Positions 1 through 16,850 of a stretch of DNA of 64,000 nucleotides are shown here, one piece after another. Position numbers and translations under genes: made by a program. Where the stretch lies: positions 21,471,419 through 21,535,418 of the forward strand of contig NC_092248.1 of NCBI RefSeq assembly GCF_036320965.1, given 5' to 3'. The notes beneath the pieces were generated by a model. It searched no databases, was not told the origin of the DNA, and saw only the letters and a program-made list of their open reading frames with translations. Position 1 is the stretch's first letter; every line of letters starts with the position of its first letter. This stretch comes from Panulirus ornatus. Taxonomy: Eukaryota > Arthropoda > Malacostraca > Decapoda > Palinuridae.

Positions 1-103
1 ATACCTCTGTAATTTCAGCACTCACCTTTGTCCCCTTTGCCTTTGTACAATGGCACTATACATGCGTTCTGCCAATCCTCAGGCACCTCACCATGAGTCT
101 GTT
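1..103 (-). mobile_element. RTE-like retrotransposon, RT fragment
   Basis: Read on the minus strand this encodes part of the reverse transcriptase fingers region ([20 protein letters not shown]), matching the same region of the fuller copies at 3420-5168 and 53033-54565. It is the 5'-truncated end of a copy whose remainder lies left of the window. The identical stretch at 24735-24837 continues into a longer minus-strand copy, which shows what is missing. Confidence 0.8.

Positions 104-940
<837 letters not shown>

Positions 941-1022
<82 letters not shown>
941..1022. repeat. (TA)n microsatellite at a tail-to-tail junction
   Basis: A TA tract between two inverted RTE 3' tails. With its flanks it could extrude as a long hairpin. 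Confidence 0.97.
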
Positions 1023-3399
<2,377 letters not shown>

Positions 3400-3419
3400 A
3401 TTTTAGGGAGAATAAAAAG

Positions 3420-5168
3420 ATGTTCTGGAAGGAGGTAAATAAAGTGCGTAAGACAAGGGAGCAAATGGGAACTTCAGTGAAGGGCGCAAATGGGGAGGTG
3501 ATAACAAGTAGTGGTGATGTGAGAAGGAGATGGAGTGAGTATTTTGAAGGTTTGTTGAATGTGTTTGATGATAGAGTGGCAGATATAGGGTGTTTTGGTC
3601 GAGGTGGTGTGCAAAGTGAGAGGGTTAGGGAAAATGATTTGGCAAACAGAGAAGAGGTAGTGAAAGCTTTGCGGAAGATGAAAGCCGGCAAGGCAGCAAG
3701 TTTGGATGGTATTGCAGTGGAATTTATTAAAAAAGGGGGTGACTGTATTGTTGACTGGTTGGTAAGGTTATTTAATGTATGTATGACTCATGGTGAGGTG
3801 CCTGAGGATTGGCGGAATGCGTGCATAGTGCCATTGTACAAACGCAAAGGGGATAAGAGTGAGTGCTCAAATTACAGAGGTATAAGTTTGTTGAGTATTC
3901 CTGGTAAATTGTATGGGAGGGTATTGATTGAGAGGGTGAAGGCATGTACAGAGCATCAGATCGGGGAAGAGCAGTGTGGTTTCAGAAGTGGTAGAGGATG
4001 TGTGGATCAGGTGTTTGCTTTGAAGAATGTATGTGAGAAATACTTAGAAAAGCAAATGGATTTGTATGTAGCATTTATGGATCTGGAGAAGGCATATGAT
4101 AGAGATGATAGAGATGCTCTGTGGAAGGTATTAAGAATATATGGTGTGGGAGGAAAGTTGTTAGAAGCAGTGAAAAGTTTTTATCGAGGATGTAAGGCAT
4201 GTGTACGTGTAGGAAAAGAGGAAAGTGATTGGTTCTCAGTGAATGTAGGTTTGCGGCAGGGGTGTGTGATGTCTCCATGGTTGTTTAATTTGTTTATGGA
4301 TGGGGTTGTTAGGGAGGTAAATGCAAGAGTTTTGGAAAGAGGGGCAAGTATGAAGTCTGTTGGGGATGAGAGAGCTTGGGAAGTGAGTCAGTTGTTGTTC
4401 GCTGATGATACAGCGCTGGTGGCTGATTCATGTGAGAAACTGCAGAAGCTGGTGACTGAGTTTGGTAAAGTGTGTGGAAGAAGAAAGTTAAGAGTAAATG
4501 TGAATAAGAGCAAGGTTATTAGGTACAGTAGGGTTGAGGGTCAAGTCAATTGGGAGGTGAGTTTGAATGGAGAAAAACTGGAGGAAGTGAAGTGCTTTAG
4601 ATATCTGGGAGTGGATCTGGCAGCGGATGGAACCATGGAAGCGGAAGTGGATCATAGGGTGGGGGAGGGGGCGAAAATTCTGGGGGCCTTGAAGAATGTG
4701 TGGAAGTCGAGAACATTATCTCGGAAAGCAAAAATGGGTATGTTTGAAGGAATAGTGGTTCCAACAATGTTGTATGGTTGCGAGGCGTGGGCTATGGATA
4801 GAGTTGTGCGCAGGAGGATGGATATGCTGGAAATGAGATGTTTGAGGACAATGTGTGGTGTGAGGTGGTTTGATCGAGTGAGTAACGTAAGGGTAAGAGA
4901 GATGTGTGGAAATAAAAAGAGCGTGGTTGAGAGAGCAGAAGAGGGTGTTTTGAAGTGGTTTGGGCACATGGAGAGAATGAGTGAGGAAAGATTGACCAAG
5001 AGGATATATGTGTCGGAGGTGGAGGGAACGAGGAGAAGAGGGAGACCAAACTGGAGGTGGAAAGATGGAGTGAAAAAGATTTTGTGTGATCGGGGCCTGA
5101 ACATGCAGGAGGGTGAAAGGAGGGCAAGGAATAGAGTGAATTGGAGCGATGTGGTATACAGGGGTTGA
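3420..5168 (+). CDS. RTE reverse transcriptase (582 codons, uninterrupted)
   Basis: The longest intact coding frame of the family on clean sequence. Motifs counted from Met 3420: GKAASLDGIAVEF at 90-102, SNYRGISLLSIPGK at 150-163, QCGFRSGRG at 185-193, catalytic Asp in FMDLEKAYD at 219-227, LRQGC at 278-282, FADD catalytic pair at 329-330, YLGVDL at 395-400, then the LYGCEAW and MCGVRWFDRVSN C-terminal blocks. The frame is open upstream of this Met, and in the parent element it would be fused to the endonuclease. I chose the Met only because it is the first after the frameshift. One oddity is AYDRDDRD where other copies read AYDRVDRD. It is probably not expressed as a separate protein, although the RT core looks chemically intact. 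Confidence 0.85.
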   Translation: MFWKEVNKVRKTREQMGTSVKGANGEVITSSGDVRRRWSEYFEGLLNVFDDRVADIGCFGRGGVQSERVRENDLANREEVVKALRKMKAGKAASLDGIAVEFIKKGGDCIVDWLVRLFNVCMTHGEVPEDWRNACIVPLYKRKGDKSECSNYRGISLLSIPGKLYGRVLIERVKACTEHQIGEEQCGFRSGRGCVDQVFALKNVCEKYLEKQMDLYVAFMDLEKAYDRDDRDALWKVLRIYGVGGKLLEAVKSFYRGCKACVRVGKEESDWFSVNVGLRQGCVMSPWLFNLFMDGVVREVNARVLERGASMKSVGDERAWEVSQLLFADDTALVADSCEKLQKLVTEFGKVCGRRKLRVNVNKSKVIRYSRVEGQVNWEVSLNGEKLEEVKCFRYLGVDLAADGTMEAEVDHRVGEGAKILGALKNVWKSRTLSRKAKMGMFEGIVVPTMLYGCEAWAMDRVVRRRMDMLEMRCLRTMCGVRWFDRVSNVRVREMCGNKKSVVERAEEGVLKWFGHMERMSEERLTKRIYVSEVEGTRRRGRPNWRWKDGVKKILCDRGLNMQEGERRARNRVNWSDVVYRG

Positions 5169-5371
5169 CGTGCTGTCAGTGGATTGAATCAAGGCATGTG
5201 AAGCGACTGGGGTAAACCATAGAAAGCTGTGTAGGTATGTATATTTGTGTGTGTGGACGTATGTATATACATGTGTATGGGGGGGGGGGTTGGGCCATTT
5301 CTTTCGTCTGTTTCCTTGCGCTACCTCGCAAACGCGGGAGACAGCGACAAAGTATAATAAAAAAAAAAAAA

Positions 5372-5604
<233 letters not shown>

Positions 5605-5843
5605 TATCCCTTGGGATGGGGGAGAAAGAATACTTCCCACGTATTCCCTGCGTGTCGTAGAAGGCGGCTAAAAGGGAAGGGAACGGTGGGCTGGAAATCT
5701 TCCCCTCTCATTTTTTTTTTTCTTAATCTTCCAAAGGAAGGAACAGAGAAGGGGCCGGGTGAGGATGTTTCCTCAGAGGTCCAGTCCTCTGTTCTTAACG
5801 CTACCTCGCTGAGGCGGGAAATGGCGAATAGTATGAAAGAAAA

Positions 5844-5845
<2 letters not shown>
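5605..5845 (+). mobile_element. Element Y, copy 2
   Basis: Same ~240-bp element as at 367-622 in the opposite orientation, with the CCC-TGGGAT head, the GGCTGGAAATC block and a GCTACCTCGCTGAGGCGGGA tail followed by an A-rich run and (TA)n. It differs from the other copies by several substitutions. Confidence 0.82.

Positions 5846-5923
<78 letters not shown>
5846..5923. repeat. (TA)n microsatellite
   Basis: TA tract between element Y and a 5'-truncated RTE copy. Confidence 0.97.
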
Positions 5924-7085
<1,162 letters not shown>

Positions 7086-8049
7086 GGTGATTGGGAATAC
7101 CTGGTTTAAAAAGCGAGATATACATAAGTATACGTATGTAAGTAGGAGACATGGCCAGAGAGCGTTATTGGATTACGTGTTAATTGGCAGGCGCACGAAA
7201 GAGAGACTTTTGGATGTTAATGCGCTGAGAGGTGCAACTGGAGGGATGTCTGATCATTATCTTGTGGAGGCTAAGGTGAAGATTTGTATGGGTTTTCAGA
7301 AAAGAAGAGTGAATGTTGGGGTGAAGAGGGTGGTGAGAGTAAGTGAGCTTGGGAAGCAGACTTGTGTGAAGAAGTACCAGGAGAGACTGAGCACAGAATG
7401 GAAAAAGGTGAGAACAATGGAAGTAAGGGGAGTGGGGGAGGAATGGGATGTATTTAGGGAATCAGTGATGGAGTGCGCAAAAGATGCTTGTGGCATGAGA
7501 AGAGTGGGAGGTGGGTTGATTAGAAAGGGTAGTGAGTGGTGGGATGAAGAAGTAAGAGTATTAGTGAAAGAGAAGAGAGAGGCATTTGGACGATTTTTGC
7601 AGGGAAAAAATGCAATTGAGTGGGAGATGTATAAAAGAAAGAGACAGGAGGTCAAGAGAAAGGTGCAAGAGGTGAAAAAGAGGGCAAATGAGAGTTGGGG
7701 TGAGAGAGTATCATTAAGTTTTAGGGAGAATAAAAAGATGTTCTGGAAGGAGGTAAATAAAGCGCGTAAGACAAGGGAGCAAATGGGAACTTCAGTGAAG
7801 GGCGCTAATGGGGAGGTGATAACAAGTAGTGGTGATGTGAGAAGGAGATGGAGTGAGTATTTTGAAGGTTTGTTGAATTTGTTTGATGATAGAGTGGCAG
7901 ATATATGGTGTTTTGGTCGAGGTGGTGTACAAAGTGAGAGGGTTAGGGAAAATGATTTGGTAAATAGAGAAGAGGTAGTAAAATCTTTGCGGGAGATGAA
8001 AGCCGGCAAGGCAGCAGGTTTGGATGGTATTGCAGTGGAATCTTTTTAA
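7086..8049 (+). pseudogene. RTE endonuclease C-terminal part plus start of RT
   Basis: Keeps [14 protein letters not shown] and SDHYLVEA, then the linker and GKAAGLDGIAVE of the RT N-terminus before a premature stop. Here the endonuclease-RT linker is continuous. This confirms that both domains belong to one ORF, unlike the 2572-3399 copy, which has a frameshift at that point. The same sequence is at 31796-32759. Confidence 0.9.
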
Positions 8050-9992
8050 AAAGGGGGTGACTGTATTGTTGACTGGTTGGTAAGGTTATTTAATGTATGT
8101 ATGACTCATGGTGAGGTGCCTGAGGATTGGCGGAATGCGTGCATAGTGCCATTGTACAAAGGCAAAGGGGATAAGAGTGAGTGCTCAAATTACAGAGGTA
8201 TAAGTTTGCTGAGTTATTCCTGGTAAATTATATGGAGGGTATTGATTGAGGGGGTGAAGGCATGTACAGAGCATCAGCTTGGGGAAAGCAGTGGGGTTTT
8301 TCGAATGGTAGAGGAAGTGGGATCAGGTGTTTGTTTTTGAAGAATTTATGTGAGAAAAACAAAAGAAAAAAAAATGGATTTGTATGTAGCATTTAGGGAA
8401 AAAATTGGGAAAAGGCATATGATAGAGTTGATGGGAATGCCGGGAAAAGGTAAAGAATATAAAAGTGGGGGCCCAGTTGTTAGAAAGCAGTGAAAATTTT
8501 TAAACGGGGTTTTTAAAGGCTTGTTACGAGTGGGAAGAGGGGAAAGGATTGGTTCCAGTAAAAGGGGTTTCGGGGGGATTTTGGTGTGTCTTAGGGTTGT
8601 TTAATTTTTTAATGGAAATGGGGGTTTTGGTTTGGGGGAATGCAGAGTTTTTGGAAAAAGGGGGGCAAGTATAAAAATCTGTTGGGTGAGAAGTTTGGGG
8701 AAAAGGAGTCAGATGTTGTTCGCTGATGTACGGGCGCTGAGGGGCAAATCATGTGAGAAACTGCAGAAGCTGGTGACTGATTTTGGGAAATGGTTTTTAA
8801 AGAAAAAAATTTAAAAGTAAATGTGAAAAAAAAGCAAGGTAATTGGTACAGTAGGGTTGAGGGGGTTTAATTTAAAAGGGGGGTAATTTTTGAATGGGGC
8901 AAAACTGGGGGAAAAATAAAGGGGTTTTAGATAACTGGGGGTGGATTTTTGGCCGCGGATGGAACCATGGAACCCGGAAAATGTTTTATAGGGTGGGGGA
9001 GGGGGGGGGAAAAAACCCGGGGGCCTTGAAGAAATTTAGGGGAATTTGCAACATTATTCGGAAAAAAAAAATGGGTAAGTTTGAAGGAATAGTGGGTTTC
9101 CCAAAAATGTTATAAGGTTTCGAGGCGTGGGGGTATGGATAGGTTTGTGCCAGGAGGATGGATTTTGCTGGAAATGGGGAAAGTTTGAGGACAAGTTGGT
9201 GTGGGGGTTTTTATTTGAGTAATAATTTAAAGGGGAAGAGAGATGTGTGGGGAAAAAAAAAGAGCGTGGGTTTAGAGGAGGGGGAGGGGGTTTTGAAAAG
9301 GGTTTTGGGCCCCCGGAGAGGGGAGGGAAAAAATTGACCAACAGGATTTTTTTGTTTAAAATTTGGGGGGGAACGGGGGAAAAGGGGGGAAACCCAAAAT
9401 TTGGGGGTAAAAATTGGAAGTGAAAAAAGATTTTTAGTGAATTTGGGCCTTTAACATGCGGAAAGGGGAGGAAAAAGGGGGCCCAAAGGGAAAAGAAATG
9501 AATTGGATCGATTTTTGGAAACCGGGGGGGTTTGGGGCTGTCATGGTTGAATAGGGCCCTGTGAAGCGTCTGGGGTAAAAAAAAGGAAAGTTGTTTGGGG
9601 CCCCTGGAAATTTGGGGAAAAGGGGGCTTGGTTTCGGGCATTAAATTGGGATGAAAAGCTAGAACTGAGGGGAAAGAATGGGGCCCTTTGGTTTTTCTTT
9701 TCCTACCTAACCCCCCGCACACATGAAGGGGGGAGGGGGGTGGTTTTTCCATGTGTGGCGAGGTGGGGATGGGAAGAATAAAGGCCCGACATTGTAATTG
9801 GTGCATGGGGATATATGTAAAGTGTCTGTTTTTTGGGGATTTTGGGGTATTGAGATGTATAGGTAAAGCTATTTGGTGGTGGGGCGTGTATGTAATTTCA
9901 TGGTTTGGGGGTGGGGTTTGGGGCCCAAATTTTTTCGTCTGTTTTTTCCCTTTCGCTACCTCGAAACGCGGGAGACAGGGACAAAAACTAAA
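7086..9992 (+). mobile_element. RTE-like element, clean to 8210 then degraded
   Basis: Begins in the endonuclease at the [17 protein letters not shown] block. Positions 7086-8049 read openly to a TAA (AATCTTTTTAAAA where other copies keep ATTTATTAAA). The remainder corresponds to 32925-34635 but from about 8211 carries dense single-base indels and homopolymer growth, so ORF reconstruction past that point is not meaningful. The 3' UTR lies at about 9541-9992. Confidence 0.85.
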
Positions 9993-10055
9993 ATATATAT
10001 ATAAAATAAATAATATATTTATATATAAAATAAAATATATATATTAATATATATT
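9993..10055. repeat. Degraded AT-rich tract
   Basis: Corresponds to the (TA)n at 34637-34698 but broken up by errors. Confidence 0.7.
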
Positions 10056-11310
10056 TTTGCCCCTTGGGGCTGTCTCCCCCGTTTTCGAGGTGCGGGAAGG
10101 AAAAAGCGAAAGAAATTTGCCCAAACCCCCCCCCATCACTTGTATTACAAACGTCCCCCCCCACGCAAAAATAAATTTCCTACACACTTTCCCCGGTTTT
10201 TCCCCCAGACCCCTTTACGTGCAATGATTCAATCCACTGACAGCACGTTTAACCCCTATACCACAAACGATCCAATTCACTCTATTTTCCCTTTCCCTCC
10301 CTTTCATCCTCCCCGCCCTGTTCAGGCCCCGACCACACAAAAACTTTTTTACTCCCCTCTTTCCACCTCCAATTTGGTCTCCCACTTTCCTCGTTCCCTC
10401 CACCTCCGACAAATATTTCATGGTCAATCTTTTCCCCACTCCTTTCTCCATGGCCCAAACCATTTTTAAAAAAACCCTCTTCTGCTCTCTCAACCCCGCT
10501 CTTTTTATTTCCCACATCCTCTTACCCTTAGTTCTTACTCGATCAAACCACCTCACACCCCCACATTGCCCTCAAACATCCTTTTCCCACATCCATCCTC
10601 CCCCCAAAAACTCTACCCAAAAGCCCCAAAACCCCCCTCGAAACCATAAAAATTTTTTGGAACCCACTACCCTTTCAAACTCCCCTTTTTGCTTTCTAAA
10701 GTTTAATTTTCCGATTTCCCCCACATTTTAAAGGCCCCCGGGAATTTTCGCCCCCCCCCCCACCCTAGGGATCCACTTGGGTTTCCCCAGGGTTCCACCC
10801 CGCTCCCCAATCCATTTCCAGTATTTTAAAACCCCATTTTACTTCCCCCCTTTTTCTCCATTCAAACTTACCTCCCAGTTGAAATTGCCCTTAAAACCCT
10901 TTACTGTACCTAATTACCTTCCCTTTTTATTCACTTTTACTTTTAAAATTTTCTTCTTTAACACACTTTCCCAAAACTCAGTCCCCAGTTCTGTATTTTT
11001 CCACATGAATCAGCCACCAGCGCTGATCATCAGCGAACAAAAAATTTACTCATTTCCCCAAGCTCCCTCACCCCCAAAATTAGACTTCATACTTGCCCCC
11101 CCTTTCCCAAAAAACTCTTCCCATTCACCTCCCTAAAAAACCCCATCCATAAAAAAATTAAAACAACCATGGAGCATCACACCCCCCGGGCCGAAAACCC
11201 TACATTCCTGAAAAAACCTAATTTTCCCTCTTTTCCCTTCACTCCCAAAATCCCTTTAAACACCCTCGTAAAATCTTTTCACTGTTTTCTAAAAACTTGC
11301 CCCCCACACC
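10056..11310 (-). mobile_element. RTE-like element, degraded copy of 34700-35912
   Basis: Minus-strand RTE 3' UTR and RT C-terminal two-thirds, recognisable word by word against 34700-35912 but with many indels. No usable frame remains. Confidence 0.8.
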
Positions 11311-11425
11311 ATATAAATTTATATATTATATATTATATATAATATTATATTAAAAATATTTATATTTATAATAATATATATTAATATATATATAAATATT
11401 TATTAATTTAAAATTTAATATAATT
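11311..11425. repeat. Degraded AT-rich tract
   Basis: Counterpart of the (TA)n at 35911-35986. Confidence 0.7.
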
Positions 11426-12950
11426 TTTTTGGGGACCCCCAGTGTTTTTGGTTTGGTAAGAGAAACAGTGTTTTACGTGTACAGAGGGGAATTTTAGGGC
11501 CCCCCAAGACTGAATAGTGAACAGGAATAAGAGTCAATCCCCAAAACAGAGACAAATGAGGGAAAACCCAAAGTTTGAAAACCTTTTACAGAAAGAAAAC
11601 CCCCAAAGAATGGCCAGTAAAAACAATAGAAGGTGAAGGAATGAGATGGGAAAAAAAATGAAAGGGAGCGTATATAAACTAACAAAAATTTTGAAGAATG
11701 AGAGGGAAAGAAGGAATGAGTTTACACGTAAAAACGATGGACACATAACCCAATAGAAAAGTACGAAAAATTGAAAAAAGGGTACATAAATGTAAGATAG
11801 ATTAAAGTAATATTAGTCAGCGCACAGAATGGAGTTGTTTTTTGGGAGAACTTTGCGGGAAAGGGAGAAACCCCAGACGAAATGAGAAATGCTTTCCGGG
11901 ATGAGAGAGGGTTTAGCTGGGGCTTTCAGGAATGAAAAACGTTCGGGAATGAAGTTTAACGAACGGTTTTTGACGCTTTCGGGGAACCCGAGACGTTGCA
12001 CAGAATTTTAAAAGAGCGTTCTCAAACCAGTGAAAAAAGATGGCCCAAAAAAAGAAGACCCCAAAAAAGAGGATTCAGGGAAAAACCCCCAGAAATGTTT
12101 TCACATTGTGAATAATTTTTGAGAGTAAGAACAGTCAGCAGGAAAGAGAGATATCTAGCAGAAATTTGAAAGACACTTTTTAGAACTAAGGGGAAAAATG
12201 GGCTCTGCGCGTGGGGAGATAAGGAAAGACAGGGAAAAACCTGCCCACGACAGGAGCATCTGAGGGAGACATTTCAGGGAGAGATAAAAACGGTTGGGTG
12301 CCCTGTGCGTGTGTTGTGGGGTGAGAGAGGGGAGAGAGAGAGAGAGAGAGGGGAAGAAGGGGGAAAGGGGAGAGAGAGAGAGGAAGGGGAGAGAGGAGAC
12401 AATAGTTGGGTTTGGGGGGGCATAAAAATCTATCTATTTTATTATCTATCGACTGCCCGGGCTCATTATGGCGTCCCCTCGTCAAACTACACCACCATCC
12501 TCTTAACTGTTGAGGTCTCATAAGAACAATATCTTAAGTGTTGAGGATCTCATAAAACCCCAAAATTTGCCGCTCTTTCCTTCTCTTCTTTAAAAGTTTT
12601 GTGCAAAATTTTCCAGCACAATTTTTCTTTCTGTGTATTTTCCATAAAGTTATATTTTTTTTACGAAACCCTTGCCCCCGAAGGGCGTAAAATAAGACAA
12701 GCCAGCGCAAACTGTGAGCAAAAAACCTTTTTTTATGAAATCCATATAAGTTTGGGGCAAAAACAAAGGTTTTTCCCCAAATTTTTTGTTTTAAAACCCC
12801 TAGGTCTTATTTTTTTTTGGCAAGTTTTTTTCCCAAAAAACATAAACCAAGGGTATATTTACAGAGATTATTTTAAAATTAAAAAATATTTATATTATAT
12901 TATTTATATAAAATTTATATTTTTATATATATTATATAATATATTGTATA
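11426..12950. other. Non-RTE spacer, degraded copy of 35988-37390
   Basis: Follows the purine-rich spacer at 35988-37390 in order, including a shortened GA-rich tract near 12330-12400. No gene is recognised. Confidence 0.75.
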
Positions 12951-14515
12951 TATTTTTTTTTTTTATTTTTTTGTCGCGGTTTTCCCCCGGTTTTTCGAGG
13001 GAGGGGCAAGGAAAACCGACAAAAGAAATGGCCCCAAACCCCCCCCCATACCCATGTATTTTTCCCTTTTGTCCCAAAACGCAAAAATACATACCTAAAA
13101 AGCTTCCAGGTTTACCCCGACGCTTTACATGCCCTGATTCAATCCCATGACAGACTCAACCCCCGGGATACCACATCGATCCAGTTCACCCTAAATTCCC
13201 TTTCCCCCCCTTTCCCCCTCCTGCATGTTCAGGCCCCCATCACACAAAATTTTTTTTTTTTTTTACTCCATTTTCCCCCTCCAAATTTGGGCCCCCCCAC
13301 TTTCGTTTCACTCACCCCCCGACACTTTATCCCTTTTGGGCAATTTTTTCCCCACTCATTCTTCCCTGTGCCCAAAAACCAAATTTTAAAACACCTCTTT
13401 TTGCTCCTTTTCCACCCGCTTTTTTTTTATTTCCCCCACATCTTTTCCCCTTTCGTTAAATTACTTTGATCAAAACCCCCTCACAACTTTTTAATTGTCC
13501 CCAAACCCTCATTTCCAGCACATCCATCCTCCCGCGCAAGCTCTACCATAGCCCAACCCCCCCTTGCAAAACCCTACACTTTTTTGAAAAACCCCTATTC
13601 CTTTAAACATACCCCTTTTTTCTTTCCGGATAATGCTCTCGGACTTCGCCACACATTCTTCAAGGCTCCCAGGATTTTCGCCCCCTCCCCCACATATGGA
13701 TCCACTCCGCTTCCATGGTTCCATTCCACGCTGCCAGATCACTCCCAGATATCTAAAAAAACACTCTTTACTTCCTCACAGTTTTTCCCCAATGACTTGA
13801 CCCTCAACCCTACTGTACCTAATTACCTTGCTCTAATCACATTTACTCTTATCTTTCTTCTTTCACACACTGTTACCAAACTCAGTCAACAGCTTCTGCA
13901 GTTTTCTCACATGAATCAGACCACCAGGCGCTGTATCACAGCGAACCAACAACTACTCACTTCCCAAGCTCTCTCATCCCCCCAGACTTCATACTTGCCC
14001 CTCTTTCAAAACTCTTGCATACACCGCCCTAACAACCCCATCCATAAACAAATTAAACAACCATGAGACTACGCACCTCCTACATAAACTCACATTCACT
14101 TGAAACTAATCACTTTATCTCGCTTCCTTCCCACCGCACACATGCCTTACACCCACGATAAAAAAACTTTCATTGCTTCTGACAACTTGCCCTCCCACAC
14201 CATAATCAACTCTAATCACATCCTTCTTCAGATCCCATAAAAGCTACATCAAATCCTTTTGCTTTTCTAGTAAATCTCACATATATCTTCAAAGCAACAC
14301 CTATCCACACATCCTCTACCCTTCTGAAACCACACTGCTCTTCCCCAATCTGATGCTCTGCCCAACTTTCACCTCCTCAATCAATCCCTCCCATATAAAT
14401 TCCCAGGAATACTCAACAAACTATACCGTCTGAAATTTAACAGCTCACCTTTGTCCCCCTTTGCCTTTGTATCAATCTGCACTATAACATGCTTTTTCTG
14501 CCAAACCTCACACCT
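12951..14515 (-). mobile_element. RTE-like element, degraded copy of 37473-38990
   Basis: Minus-strand RTE 3' UTR and RT matching 37473 onward. Near 14400-14515 the match passes to the similar RTE segment at 24700-24840. Confidence 0.75.
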
Positions 14516-14975
14516 CACCATAGTCCTGTTTGTTTGGTAAGCAGAAATTATTGGTTATGTCTAAGATGGAATTAAGAACATAAGAAAATATATATATATA
14601 TATATAAAATAAGAAAGTGATATAGGTATAGGTAGGTAGGAGGATGAGATAGAGATATACTAGGAGCATGCGTGGAGTTACAGGGTAGGAGAATAATTAT
14701 CTTGATTAGTTATAGTAAAAGTGTTGTATTATATTAATATAAGGTATTAGTATATATATTATTAAGATTATATTTATTTGAGGTATACATTAAGATATTA
14801 TATATATATAATTAGTCATAATATATATATTATTATATTAACTATTGAGTAGAACTGATTTATTTTAATATATATAGTATATATAATATCTAATATAATC
14901 ACATATATATATATATAGTATATATAATAATATCATATTAAGTTCCTTAAAAACAGATTTATATTATATAAAATT
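14516..14975. repeat. AT-rich degraded tract after the ~58-bp segment
   Basis: 14516-14585 resembles the segment at 104-161. The rest is AT-rich, with GT and GA patches, in the place of the (TA)n at 162-366. Confidence 0.6.
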
Positions 14976-15227
14976 TTTCTCTTTTTTTTCTATTTCTTTT
15001 TTTATCAAACTATTCGCCATTTCCCGCGTTAGCGAGGTACGTTAAGAACAGAGAACTGGGTCACTGTGAATAACCCTCACCCTGGCCCCTTCTCTGTTCC
15101 TTCTTTTGGAAAATTGAAAGAAAAATTAGAGAGGATTTCCAGCCCCCCTCCCCCCTTTTAGTCGCCTTCTACAACCAGAATACATTTGGGAAAAAAAAAA
15201 GTATTCATTCACCCCTATCCCCAGGAA
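14976..15227 (-). mobile_element. Element Y, degraded copy
   Basis: Matches 367-622 in order, with small indels. Flanked by broken AT tracts. Confidence 0.75.
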
Positions 15228-15332
15228 ATATATATATATTATATTATATAGATATATATATATATAATAGATATATTTATATATATATATAATATATAAT
15301 ATATATATCAATATATAAAAAAATATATATAT

Positions 15333-15366
<34 letters not shown>
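15228..15366. repeat. Degraded AT tract
   Basis: Counterpart of the (TA)n at 623-767. Confidence 0.7.
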
Positions 15367-15371
<5 letters not shown>

Positions 15372-15537
15372 CTGAAGCCGTGAAGCTCTGGGGTAAGCCA
15401 TTGAAAGCTGTGTAGGGATGCTATATTTGCGTGTGTGGACGTAATGTCTATACATGTGTATGGGGGTGGCCCATTCTTTCGTCTGTTCCATGCGCACCTC
15501 GCCAAACGCGGGACAGCCGACAAAGTATAATAAAAAA
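15367..15537 (+). mobile_element. RTE solo 3' UTR, degraded
   Basis: Counterpart of 768-940. Confidence 0.75.
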
Positions 15538-15630
15538 ATATATATAATATATATAATATATTATATATATAATATAACATATTAAAAAAATATCTATATA
15601 ATATATATATAATATATATTATATATATTA
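15538..15630. repeat. Degraded AT tract
   Basis: Counterpart of the (TA)n at 941-1022. Confidence 0.7.
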
Positions 15631-16850
15631 TTTTTTTTTTTTTTATACTTTGTCGCTGTCACCTCCGCTTTTGCGAAAGGTAGCGCAAGAAACAGACAAA
15701 AAATGGCCAACCCCCCCCTATACACAAGTATATACATACGTCCACACACGCAAATATACATACCTACACAGCTATTCCATGGTTTTTAATCCCCCAACCT
15801 TCACATGCCTTGTATACAATCCACTGACAGCAACTTCAACCCCGATAGCCACATCGCTCCAATTCCACTCTAACCTTGCCCCCCTTTCACCCTCTGCATG
15901 TTCAGGCCCGATCACACAAAATCTTTTTCACTCCATCTTTCCACCTCCAATTTGGTCTCTCCCTCTTCTCCTCGTTCCCTCCACCTCCGAACACCCATAT
16001 ATCCTCTTGGCAATCTATTCCTCCACTCATCACTCCATGTGCCCAAACCACTCACTTCAAAACACCCTCTTCGCTCTCTCACACTCCACCGCTCTTTTTA
16101 TTTCCACAACATCTCTCTTACCCTTTACGTTTACTCACTCGATACAAAAGACCACCATCACACCACAAACAATGCCTCAAACACATCATTTCCAGCACAT
16201 CCAACTTCCTGCGCACTACTCATCCCAAAGCCCCACCGCCTCCGAACCATAACAACATTGTTGAACCACTATTCCTTCACACATACCCATTTTTGCTTTC
16301 CGAGATAATTTCCGTCGACTTCCCCACATTTCTTCAAGGCCCCAGAATTTTCGCCCCCTCCCCCACCCTAGTGATCCACTTCCGCTTCCATGGTTCCATC
16401 CGCTGCCAGATCCACTTCCAGATAATCAAATCACTTCAACTTCCTCCAGTTTCCCCCCAATCTGACCTTTTTAAAACCTTCCCCCTCAACAATACCCTCC
16501 CAAAATTTTCCGGGAAAACCAAAAAACATACCTCTGAATTTAGCACCAACTACCCCTTGCCTTTGTAAATGGGACAAGCAGCACCGCCAATCCTTTGCAC
16601 CTCACCCTGATCATAAATATTAAAAAACCCCACCACATCAACAAACAGTCCCCCCCTTTTAAAAAATTCCACTGCATAACCCCAACCGCTGCCTTGCGGC
16701 TTTATCTTTCCCCAAAGTTTTACTACCCTTTTTGTTTTCCCAAAAATTTTTCCCAACCCCTCAATTTGCCACCCCCCACCAAAAAAACCCTATATCTGCC
16801 CCCTTAACACAAAACATTCAACAAACCTTCAAAAAACCACTCCCCATTAT
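15631..16850 (-). mobile_element. RTE-like element, degraded chimera
   Basis: 15631-16440 follows 1023-1815. About 16500-16850 instead follows 38930-39290, which lies further 5' in the element. The order therefore skips about 1 kb of RT, which suggests a jump between two RTE copies. Confidence 0.7.

Noticed and set aside
8632..9806. New genes in the degraded block (for example frames at 8632-8814, 9054-9806 and 17848-18258)
   Set aside because: The block is collinear with clean RTE sequence elsewhere. These frames come from indel errors and homopolymer runs.
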